64,000 bases of DNA from Zhongshania aquimaris. Lineage in GTDB: Bacteria > Pseudomonadota > Gammaproteobacteria > Pseudomonadales > Spongiibacteraceae. Position 1 is the stretch's first letter. Each line of letters starts with the position of its first letter. The stretch covers positions 682,001 to 746,000 of the forward strand of contig NZ_JAHWDQ010000001.1 of assembly GCF_019312595.1 (NCBI RefSeq). Reading direction: 5' to 3'. The translations under genes and the position numbers were made by a program. This document shows positions 8,382 to 15,590 of this stretch, in pieces. Below the pieces are notes generated by a model that was not told the DNA's origin, ran no database searches, and worked only from the letters and a program-made list of their open reading frames with translations.

Positions 8382-9254
8382 ATGAATATAACCTCGGACT
8401 GGCCGCTTCCCCCACTGGGAATTCGCTTTCTCACACCGCAATTTGTGCAAACTCAACTCGCTGGCCACCCGCTTACCGAAGGGCTATTTCCCGTTGCCAT
8501 GGGCTATTACCCCGCCGCATTTGGCCACCGCATGCAGCGCCAACAGCAGGACAGCTATTTGCTTATCTACTGCATCGATGGCAAAGGCACCTTAATGTGC
8601 GATGACAAACGCTATCGTATTAATAGCGGCGATATTATTCTGCTCCCCCCCAACCACCCCCACGCCTATAAAGCAGACACCAAGGATCCGTGGACAATTT
8701 ACTGGCTACATTTTAACGGCCGCCTCGCCGACCATTTCTATCAACATATTCAGATGAGCACACCGTCGTTCAATATCGGCGTTCAACCGCGTGTCGTGAG
8801 AATATTCGACGGCCTATCCGAGTTGCGACGGAGCGGCTACCAGCTAGCCGAATACATTCAAGGTGGGCATCAATTGCAAGCACTGCTGAGCTATGTCGCC
8901 CTGCTGGTGCGTCAACAACGCCCCCAAAGTGGTAAGACACTAAACTGGGAAAGGCTGCGCGCCACCATGCAGGAGCACATTCACGGTCAGCTCAACCTCG
9001 ACGAGCTGGCGGCAAGTGCAAAACTATCGAAATACCACTTCAGTAAGAAATTTAAAGCGCATACCGGTCAGTCGCCGATACAGTATTTTATTAACATGAA
9101 AATTCAGCGAGCCTGCTATTTGCTGGATAGTACCGGTCAATCCGTAAAGCAAGTTGCATCTGCGGTTGGCTACGACGACGCTTATTACTTCTCTCGCCTA
9201 TTTAAAAAAGCCATTGGTTTAGCACCCCACGACTATCGCCACCATCGCCGGTGA
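8382..9254 (+). CDS. AraC-family transcriptional regulator with N-terminal cupin sensor
   Basis: A 290-residue regulator. The N-terminal half is a cupin-type sensing domain (residues about 30-110, with YCIDGKGTLMCDDKRYRI, then DIILLPPNHPHAYK and WTIYWLHFNG, as in AraC/RhaS-like sensors). The C-terminal hundred residues hold two helix-turn-helix motifs (LDELAASAKLSKYHFSKKFK and QVASAVGYDDAYYFSRLFKK). It is transcribed away from the acylating aldehyde dehydrogenase, and a 21-bp-spaced direct repeat lies in the shared intergenic region, so the aldehyde dehydrogenase is the obvious target. The inducer is unknown; an aldehyde or alcohol is plausible. Confidence 0.9.
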   Translation: MNITSDWPLPPLGIRFLTPQFVQTQLAGHPLTEGLFPVAMGYYPAAFGHRMQRQQQDSYLLIYCIDGKGTLMCDDKRYRINSGDIILLPPNHPHAYKADTKDPWTIYWLHFNGRLADHFYQHIQMSTPSFNIGVQPRVVRIFDGLSELRRSGYQLAEYIQGGHQLQALLSYVALLVRQQRPQSGKTLNWERLRATMQEHIHGQLNLDELAASAKLSKYHFSKKFKAHTGQSPIQYFINMKIQRACYLLDSTGQSVKQVASAVGYDDAYYFSRLFKKAIGLAPHDYRHHRR

Positions 9255-9344
9255 TCGGCGACATTGCCGTGATCCCAAAGCTAGAATTTGTTATCCTTGA
9301 CGGCCGAAAATTTCCACCTGTTGTCAGCAACCAAGAGAAAACCC

Positions 9345-9704
9345 ATGAGCACAACACTCTACGGCATCAAAAACTGCGACACCGTGCGCGCGGCCAGACG
9401 CTGGCTAGAATCACATGATGTTGATTTTCACTTCCACGATGTCCGCGATACACCACTCGATAGCAAACAGCTTATGGGTTGGCTAGACAATCTCGGCCTG
9501 GATGCCTTGGTCAATAAACGCAGTACCACATGGAAGCAGCTGTCAGAAACGCAGCGCAATTCACTAAGCAAAGAGACTGCGGTTGACTTACTTATTGAAC
9601 ATCCGACGCTAATGAAGCGCCCCCTATTGGATACCGGCAGCGCGCTACATCTCGGTTTTAAAGCCGCGGACTATCAATCGCTGTTCACTCACCACACGCT
9701 TTAA
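9345..9704 (+). CDS. ArsC/Spx/YffB-family thioredoxin-fold protein
   Basis: A 119-residue thioredoxin-fold protein of the arsenate-reductase-like family. The N-terminal LYGIKNCDTVRAARRWL has one cysteine followed by D-T, the pattern of the YffB branch. KRPLLD near residue 90 is the conserved RP motif. YffB-like proteins sit next to dapE or dapD in many proteobacteria, and dapD follows here. ATG 9345, after AAGAGAA, is chosen over a 19-codon longer start that lacks a ribosome binding site. The cellular role of this branch is not well established; arsenate reduction is not implied. Confidence 0.85.
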   Translation: MSTTLYGIKNCDTVRAARRWLESHDVDFHFHDVRDTPLDSKQLMGWLDNLGLDALVNKRSTTWKQLSETQRNSLSKETAVDLLIEHPTLMKRPLLDTGSALHLGFKAADYQSLFTHHTL

Positions 9705-9743
9705 ATCATCATCCCTTTTTTATCACCAAATAGAGACGCAACA

Positions 9744-10781
9744 ATGACTCAAGCAACTTTCGCATTTGGCCTCGGCCTCGGCACTCAAAATAGCAAAGGC
9801 GACTGGCTAGATACGTTTTACCCAAGCCCACTGTTAAATCCAAAAGCTGATCTGGTCAGCGCGGTTCAGTCGATCATTACGTCACTGCAAGGCAATACCG
9901 CCGTTGCCGTCACCAGTGCGCAAATGGCTCAGATTACGGATGTCATTGCAGCCTCCGACAACGCAGTACAAGCCGCAATCGCCGCGCAACTCGCCACTGG
10001 CAATCAACCCTTAGTAGTCACTTTACTCAGCAGCGATGACGCGCCAAGCTCGGTCCCCGAAGCTTATTTGAAGCTGCACTTATTGTCTCACCGTCTAGTT
10101 AAACCTCACAGCATTAACCTGACAGGTTTATTCGGTGTTCTGCCGAACGTAGCCTGGACCAACCAGGGGGCAGTCGACATCAGTGAACTGCAACAGCGCC
10201 AGCTACAAGCTCGTCTGAATGGCGAGATGCTAGAAGTCATGTCAGTGGACAAATTCCCCAAGATGACCAATTACGTCGTGCCTACGGGTGTGCGTATTGC
10301 GCATACGGCGCGGGTTCGTCTGGGTGCCTATTTGGGCGAAGGCACCACCATCATGCACGAGGGTTTTGTTAACTTTAACGCGGGCACTGAAGGCCCAGGC
10401 ATGATAGAAGGCCGTATTTCTGCTGGGGTTATGGTTGGTTCAGGGTCTGACTTGGGCGGCGGCTGCTCCACAATGGGCACCCTGTCCGGCGGGAATAACG
10501 TCATTATATCCGTCGGTAAAGAATGCCTGATTGGCGCCAACGCCGGTGTCGGCATTCCACTGGGCGATCGCTGCACCATCGAGGCCGGTCTGTATATCAC
10601 CGCCGGCTCAGTGCTCACTATGATTGATGCCAATGGCGCGGTAGCGGGAACAAGCAAAGCACGCGACTTGTCCGGCCAGTCTGACTTACTGTTCCGCCGC
10701 AACTCTAAAAACGGCGCGATTGAGGTGTTAACAAATAAATCTGCCATCGCCCTAAACGAGATGTTGCACGCCCACAATTAA
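9744..10781 (+). CDS. dapD: 2,3,4,5-tetrahydropyridine-2,6-dicarboxylate N-succinyltransferase
   Basis: A 345-residue acyltransferase of lysine/diaminopimelate synthesis that transfers succinyl from succinyl-CoA to tetrahydrodipicolinate. The C-terminal half shows left-handed beta-helix hexapeptides (ARVRLGAYLGEGTTIMHEGF onward, then GSGSDLGGGCSTMGTLSGG and IGANAGVGIPLGDRC). Length and motifs match the long DapD form of Pseudomonas-like bacteria, not the 274-residue E. coli form. A strong terminator follows. The next enzyme of the pathway, DapE, is encoded about 14 kb away in this window. Confidence 0.93.
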   Translation: MTQATFAFGLGLGTQNSKGDWLDTFYPSPLLNPKADLVSAVQSIITSLQGNTAVAVTSAQMAQITDVIAASDNAVQAAIAAQLATGNQPLVVTLLSSDDAPSSVPEAYLKLHLLSHRLVKPHSINLTGLFGVLPNVAWTNQGAVDISELQQRQLQARLNGEMLEVMSVDKFPKMTNYVVPTGVRIAHTARVRLGAYLGEGTTIMHEGFVNFNAGTEGPGMIEGRISAGVMVGSGSDLGGGCSTMGTLSGGNNVIISVGKECLIGANAGVGIPLGDRCTIEAGLYITAGSVLTMIDANGAVAGTSKARDLSGQSDLLFRRNSKNGAIEVLTNKSAIALNEMLHAHN

Positions 10782-10798
10782 GTTATTTTCTTGCTTCT

Positions 10799-10820
10799 AC
10801 GCCCCGCGCTCGCGGGGCGT
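10799..10820 (+). terminator. hairpin terminator after dapD
   Basis: A GC-rich inverted repeat (ACGCCCCGC, four-base loop, GCGGGGCGT) begins 18 bases after the dapD stop and is followed by GTATTTT. The T tract is short but the stem is very stable. Confidence 0.75.
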
Positions 10821-10907
10821 GTATTTTCCGCTGGTGAACTCTCCGCCGCTAAACTACTCTACTAAAAGAAATCATTTACATAGCTATCAATTATTCAGGA
10901 GAGTGAT

Positions 10908-11093
10908 ATGGAGCTTCACATTACTGGCGTCTTGGGGTTTATTATTTTTATCGCCGATATATGGGCGATCTTAAACATTGTGCAAAGCCGAGAAACCTCC
11001 TCCAGCAAGTTGCTATGGATCGTACTTATTCTGTTACTGCCATTTTTAGGCCTCGTCATATGGTGGTTTGCCGGACCACGAGAGCGCAGCTAA
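10908..11093 (+). CDS. small membrane protein, PLDc_N-type
   Basis: A 61-residue protein with two hydrophobic helices: residues about 5-28, then residues about 36-55 (LWIVLILLLPFLGLVIWWFA). The pattern with LPFLGLVIWW and a short charged tail fits the phospholipase-D-nuclease N-terminal (PLDc_N) small membrane family. Function is unknown. ATG 10908 follows a good AGGAG at seven-base spacing. Confidence 0.75.
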   Translation: MELHITGVLGFIIFIADIWAILNIVQSRETSSSKLLWIVLILLLPFLGLVIWWFAGPRERS

Positions 11094-11271
11094 TAAACTC
11101 AGGGTATAGAATAACTTCGTCACTAAACCGAAATCCGTTTGCCAAACATGCTTGCTTGCGATGTCGCGAAAAAGCCAATGCCGCCGCCAAGCCGTAACGG
11201 TTAACTGATACTCCTCACACGTCACCTTAAGCAATAGCGAGTACTCGAATATCGACGACCACAATAAAACT

Positions 11272-12345
11272 ATGGATACAAAACTGAATAACAAATCTGA
11301 TTGGGCAATCAAGATCCTCGCTATTCTTGCGATTCTTTACACCCTGCAAGTAGCCAGAGATGTCATGTTGCCAATCACCCTGGCACTGATTTTTGCCTTA
11401 CTACTCGCGCCCGCAGTTAGCCGCCTACAAGGGATTGGCGTTCCGCGCAGCATCGGCGCAACCATCATCATGGCAATTGGCTTGAGCGCGATTGGCGGCG
11501 GTGTTTACGCTTTAGCCTCACCGGCCAGCGACTGGCTGCAACGTGTACCGGAAGCGGTTGACGTGTTGCGCGACCAGCTCAATGACGTGAACACCGACAA
11601 GGGCAGCGTCGATGCGGCTAGCCGCAGCATTGACTCCCTCGCCAATGAATTCAGTAGTAATGCCAGCGATCCGCAAATAACCCAAGTTGTGATTGCCGAC
11701 GCCGGCTGGCGTACTGAGCTTGGGGAGATTGCAAAGAACTTCGGGGTTTACGGCACACTCAGTATTATTCTCCTGTTCTTCTTACTAACATCTGGGGAAG
11801 CGCTGATGAAACGCTTTATTCACAGCCTTCCAACCCAGAGAGACAAAGCCGTGGTAACACGGATAGCAGAGCTCGCTCAGACCCAAATGTCGCGTTATTT
11901 AATGACAATTACCGCCGTCAATATCGCCGTTGGCGCTATCACCGCACTGGGGCTTTGGCTGGCAGGGTTCCCCGACCCGGCGCTTTGGGGCGCAGTCGCA
12001 AGTCTATTGCGCTATATCCCCTACTTAGGAGTGAGTATTACGCTCGCTCTATTCACTATTGTCAGCGCCGTTAGTTACAGTAATCCCGCGGCCATTCTCG
12101 CCGCGCCGCTGTCATACGGTTTATTCACGGCTTTCACCGGTCAATTTATTGACCCCTTTGTCCACGGCTTGCGATTCAGCCTAAACCCGATCGTCGTTTT
12201 TTTGTGGATATTCTTCTGGGGGTGGTTATGGGGCGCCCCCGGTGTACTGCTCGCCGTGCCCTTACTCACCCTATTCCAGGTGGTTTGTCAGCACACCGAA
12301 CGCCTACTACCAGTAGCCCATATCATTGGAGATACAAATGAGTGA
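11272..12345 (+). CDS. AI-2E family transporter
   Basis: A 357-residue integral membrane protein of the AI-2E/PerM family with several hydrophobic helices. The sequence shows an N-terminal pair of helices, a soluble segment near residues 85-150, and a C-terminal bundle with LLRYIPYLG and a helix rich in Trp and Gly (WIFFWGWLWGAPG), both typical of this family. Members are proposed permeases or ion antiporters; the substrate cannot be read from sequence. Its stop overlaps the start of the amidoligase gene by eight bases, so it begins a coupled operon. Confidence 0.9.
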   Translation: MDTKLNNKSDWAIKILAILAILYTLQVARDVMLPITLALIFALLLAPAVSRLQGIGVPRSIGATIIMAIGLSAIGGGVYALASPASDWLQRVPEAVDVLRDQLNDVNTDKGSVDAASRSIDSLANEFSSNASDPQITQVVIADAGWRTELGEIAKNFGVYGTLSIILLFFLLTSGEALMKRFIHSLPTQRDKAVVTRIAELAQTQMSRYLMTITAVNIAVGAITALGLWLAGFPDPALWGAVASLLRYIPYLGVSITLALFTIVSAVSYSNPAAILAAPLSYGLFTAFTGQFIDPFVHGLRFSLNPIVVFLWIFFWGWLWGAPGVLLAVPLLTLFQVVCQHTERLLPVAHIIGDTNE

Positions 12346-13354
12346 TTCATTGGACGATTATCGCAAGTCGCTGTGGCCAATGCCGCAACACCGCAATACT
12401 GCCGACGGCAAAATACGGCGCTTGGGCGTGGAAATCGAATTTACCGGCATGGAAATAAATGACATTGTCGACACGATTATTTCGCTCTATGGCGGTAAGG
12501 CGGAAGCCGTATCAGACTACGAAATCAACGTCGTGGAGTCATCACTCGGCAAGTTTGGCGTTGAACTCGACTTTTCATACATCAAACGCATCAGCCGCGA
12601 GCGTCACGAATCGGCAGATAATAACGACTTAGAAGAACTCGCCGAGGCCATTGTGGGTGCCATTGCCAAGCAGCTTGTGCCATTTGAAGTAGTCGCGCCC
12701 CCAATTGCGATGAATGAACTTTGGCAGCTTGAAACCCTGTTTCAAAAACTGCGCGACTCAGACGCTCAGGGCACCCACGCTTCAGCAAAGAATGCCTTTG
12801 GCCTACAGCTCAACCCTGAGATGCCCGACTGCAGTGCAGAGACCATTAGAGATTATCTCCGTGCCTTCTTGTGTCTCTACGACTGGCTAAAAATGCGCTG
12901 CGATGTCGATTTCAGTCGCCGCCTAACCTCGTACGTAGACCCCTTCGGCAAAGACTACGTGAGACTATTGCTGCGTAGCGACTACGAACCCGATATCAAT
13001 CAGTTGATCGATGACTATCTTGAATACAACCCAACACGCAATCGGGCTTTAGACATGCTGCCCCTGTTCTCGCATATTGACGACGAAAGACTGCGGCGCA
13101 CTGTTAAGGATGACCGGGTAAAAGCCCGCCCAACACTGCACTACCGACTGCCCAATAGTCTTATCGACGATCCGCAGTGGGGACTGATCCACCCCTACCG
13201 CGACTGGCTGCAAGTAGACAACCTAGCTATGGATAAACGCCGTCTGGATATGGTCTGCCGAGGCTACCGAAAATACCTCGACAACCCGACAGCGAATTTA
13301 TTTACCAATTGGGCAAGCAGCGTCAGCCGCTGGTTAATTCCGGAATTACTGTGA
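12338..13354 (+). CDS. putative amidoligase (Amidoligase_2, COOH-NH2 ligase)
   Basis: A 338-residue protein of the glutamine-synthetase-like amidoligase family, which is predicted to join a carboxylate to an amine using ATP. RRLGVEIEFTGM near residue 30 is the hallmark strand with metal-binding glutamates; FGLQLNPEMP and ARPTLHYRLPNS are further conserved blocks. ATG 12338, preceded by GGAG, overlaps the transporter gene by eight bases. Its TGA overlaps the GTG of the next gene, a class I amidotransferase-type peptidase. Amidoligase/peptidase pairs of this kind were predicted by comparative genomics to make and remove an amide or isopeptide bond. Substrate unknown. Confidence 0.85.
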   Translation: MSDSLDDYRKSLWPMPQHRNTADGKIRRLGVEIEFTGMEINDIVDTIISLYGGKAEAVSDYEINVVESSLGKFGVELDFSYIKRISRERHESADNNDLEELAEAIVGAIAKQLVPFEVVAPPIAMNELWQLETLFQKLRDSDAQGTHASAKNAFGLQLNPEMPDCSAETIRDYLRAFLCLYDWLKMRCDVDFSRRLTSYVDPFGKDYVRLLLRSDYEPDINQLIDDYLEYNPTRNRALDMLPLFSHIDDERLRRTVKDDRVKARPTLHYRLPNSLIDDPQWGLIHPYRDWLQVDNLAMDKRRLDMVCRGYRKYLDNPTANLFTNWASSVSRWLIPELL

Positions 13355-14016
13355 ATAAACCGCTGATTGGTGTAACCGGAGACGATACCCACCTACCCCT
13401 AGCGTGGTGGTTTATTCGCTGGGCGCTGTGGCGCTGCGGCGCTGTGGCTTATCGCTTAACACCGCAGCGCTGCGCCATTCCCGAGGCGCTTGACGGCATC
13501 ATTATCAGTGGCGGTGATGATATCGACCAGCAATTGTATATGCCAGACGCACCGGACATTGCGCCAATCAATCGCGAGCGCGACCGCTTTGAAATGATGG
13601 CGCTAGAACGCAGCTTGGCTCAAGACCTCCCCATTTTGGGGATATGCCGCGGCGCGCAACTTTTTAATATCGTGCTGGGTGGCACGCTGTATACCGACCT
13701 GCGCGAACACCGTCGCCTGACGTCGAACAAGCGCATGTTAATTCCACGGAAAACCTTGAACGTCGACCCCAACAGCTCGCTATTTAAAATACTTGGCAGT
13801 GACCACTGCCACATCAACAGCCTTCATCATCAAGCCATTCACAAACTCGGGGATGGCTTGCAGGTCGCGGGACGCGACGCCGACAATATTATTCAGGCGG
13901 TAGAATCAACGACTCATCGCTGTCACATCGGTGTGCAGTGGCACCCAGAATACCTGCCATTCCAAGCCCGACAACTGCATATTTTTAAACACCTGGTAGC
14001 AAGCGTAAATACATGA
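13351..14016 (+). CDS. class I glutamine amidotransferase-like peptidase (PuuD/C26 family)
   Basis: A 221-residue protein related to gamma-glutamyl-GABA hydrolase. The nucleophile elbow is GICRGAQLFN, and the His-Glu pair is in GVQWHPEYLP, so the Cys-His-Glu triad is intact. IIISGGDDIDQ is the N-terminal family motif. The GTG start at 13351 overlaps the amidoligase stop; a longer frame beginning at 13309 would lie mostly inside the upstream gene. It probably hydrolyses a gamma-glutamyl-type amide related to the product of the neighbouring amidoligase, by inference from coupling. Confidence 0.88.
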   Translation: MNKPLIGVTGDDTHLPLAWWFIRWALWRCGAVAYRLTPQRCAIPEALDGIIISGGDDIDQQLYMPDAPDIAPINRERDRFEMMALERSLAQDLPILGICRGAQLFNIVLGGTLYTDLREHRRLTSNKRMLIPRKTLNVDPNSSLFKILGSDHCHINSLHHQAIHKLGDGLQVAGRDADNIIQAVESTTHRCHIGVQWHPEYLPFQARQLHIFKHLVASVNT

Positions 14017-14438
14017 TCAGCCAATACCTACTGATGTTTATTACCGCCTTTGGCGCGGCCACGCTACTGCCATTTTATTCCGAAATTCTATTGGTGGCGC
14101 AGCTCAATGCGGGACTCAGCCCTGCTTGGCTATGGGTGGCGGCCACCTTGGGCAATACCCTAGGTGCCGGTATTAATTGGTGGATGGGCATGAAGCTCAG
14201 CCATTACTCGGATCGCAAATGGTTTCCAGCGCGGAAATCAGATCTTATCCGCGCCCAGAATTGGTTTACCCGCTACGGCAAGTGGACACTACTGATGTCA
14301 TGGATGCCTATCGGCGGCGACGCCCTTACGGTGGTCGGCGGTATTATGCGAATATCCGCTGTTCCATTTTTTATTCTGGTGGGGATAGGCAAAGGACTGC
14401 GCTACGCGCTGGTTATTGGCGGCGTAAATGCCCTGTAA
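14013..14438 (+). CDS. YqaA/DedA-family membrane protein
   Basis: A 141-residue membrane protein with four hydrophobic segments. The block GNTLGAGINWWMG and the charged-loop-then-helix pattern (WFTRYGKWTLLMSWMPIGGD) match the YqaA branch of the SNARE-associated/DedA superfamily. Its ATG overlaps the stop of the peptidase as ATGA, making it the fourth coupled gene of the operon. Function is uncertain; related proteins act in membrane homeostasis and lipid scrambling. Confidence 0.88.
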   Translation: MISQYLLMFITAFGAATLLPFYSEILLVAQLNAGLSPAWLWVAATLGNTLGAGINWWMGMKLSHYSDRKWFPARKSDLIRAQNWFTRYGKWTLLMSWMPIGGDALTVVGGIMRISAVPFFILVGIGKGLRYALVIGGVNAL

Positions 14439-14494
14439 ACTCTTTGCTCAAATCTGCGTACAATAGCGCTCCCAGCTCATATGCGAATTTGACA

Positions 14495-15031
14495 ATGGCA
14501 TTAAACGCGACGCTTTTTAAAACCACCTTAGACATCAGTGACCTTCGTCGTCATTACTACCAGCGCCATCAATTTACCGTTGCTCGCCATCCATCAGAAA
14601 CCGGCGAGCGGATGATGCTGAGAATCCTCGCTTTCGCTTTATACGCCGACGAGCATCTGGAGTTTACCAAGGGTTTAAGCACCGACGACGAACCCGATTT
14701 ATGGCAAAAATCCCTCACCGGCGAAATCGACTTATGGATTGAAATGGGGCTGCCCAGTGAAAAGCGCGTACGCAAAGCCCGTGCTATTGCAAAGCAAGTC
14801 ATCATTTTTATTTACGGCGGCCGCACCGCGCAAATGTGGTGGGATGAAAACCGCAGTAAAGTCCTGCAACACAGCAATGTCAAAATCATTGAGATCAGCG
14901 CCGAAGACTCTGGTGCTTTAAGAGATATAGCTCAGCGTACCATGCGCCTGCAATGCACCATTGACGAAGATTCGGTGTGGTTTTCCGATGACGCAAATAA
15001 CATTGAAATACGTTTAATAGAGCACTGCTAG
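14495..15031 (+). CDS. yaeQ: YaeQ family protein
   Basis: A 178-residue soluble protein beginning MALNATLFKTTLDISDLRRHYY, the typical YaeQ N-terminus of F-K-x-x-L-x-I-S-D. WIEMGLPSEKRVRKA and FIYGG are conserved blocks. YaeQ adopts a PD-(D/E)XK nuclease-like fold, but its function is not settled. ATG 14495 is chosen because it gives the family N-terminus; the open frame extends much further upstream only as a shadow of the preceding gene. Confidence 0.9.
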   Translation: MALNATLFKTTLDISDLRRHYYQRHQFTVARHPSETGERMMLRILAFALYADEHLEFTKGLSTDDEPDLWQKSLTGEIDLWIEMGLPSEKRVRKARAIAKQVIIFIYGGRTAQMWWDENRSKVLQHSNVKIIEISAEDSGALRDIAQRTMRLQCTIDEDSVWFSDDANNIEIRLIEHC

Positions 15032-15132
15032 TACTCCTTCAACATAGACCACTCTTGACTGACGCGGTATAAAACTCCAATTGCTGATTTTCTACGTAGA
15101 CCTGTCATTGACGTCAACGTATCGAGGTTTTT

Positions 15133-15579
15133 ATGCCTACTAATATTCGCCACATCGCACACGCAGCAACGGCTTTACTCATCTGCGCACTGCTCAGCGC
15201 CTGCAGCGCGCCACAGCTTGGCGCTGACAGTGGTAAGTTTCAAGCATGCCCCGCCGCGCCACACTGCGTTTCCAGCACTGAAAACAATAGCGAGAAATAT
15301 ATCGCTCCGATTTCTGTTAAATCGCAAGACGACTGGCAGCGTTTGCAAAATTTATTGCTGGCCATGCCGCGCACTGAATTGATTAGTCGAGATACCCATT
15401 ATCTTCATGCCGTCACCAGCACCGCAATCATTCGCTATAAAGATGATGTGGAATTATTGTATACCCCGTCAAAAAACACCGTCGATGTACGCAGTTCTTC
15501 CCGCATCGGATACTACGACTTTGAAGTCAATCGCCAGCGGATTGAAACCCTGCGCAGCGAATTTCAACGCTCAAAATAA
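15133..15579 (+). CDS. DUF1499 domain lipoprotein
   Basis: A 148-residue predicted lipoprotein. The signal peptide (ATALLICALLSAC) ends in an LSAC lipobox with the acylated cysteine near residue 24. The mature part has CPAAPHCVSS near the N-terminus, then the DUF1499 core ending in VDVRSSSRIGYYDFEVNRQRIETLR, the characteristic family ending. It is predicted to be anchored in the membrane facing the periplasm. Function unknown. Confidence 0.88.
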   Translation: MPTNIRHIAHAATALLICALLSACSAPQLGADSGKFQACPAAPHCVSSTENNSEKYIAPISVKSQDDWQRLQNLLLAMPRTELISRDTHYLHAVTSTAIIRYKDDVELLYTPSKNTVDVRSSSRIGYYDFEVNRQRIETLRSEFQRSK

Positions 15580-15590
15580 ACCTCTGCGCA

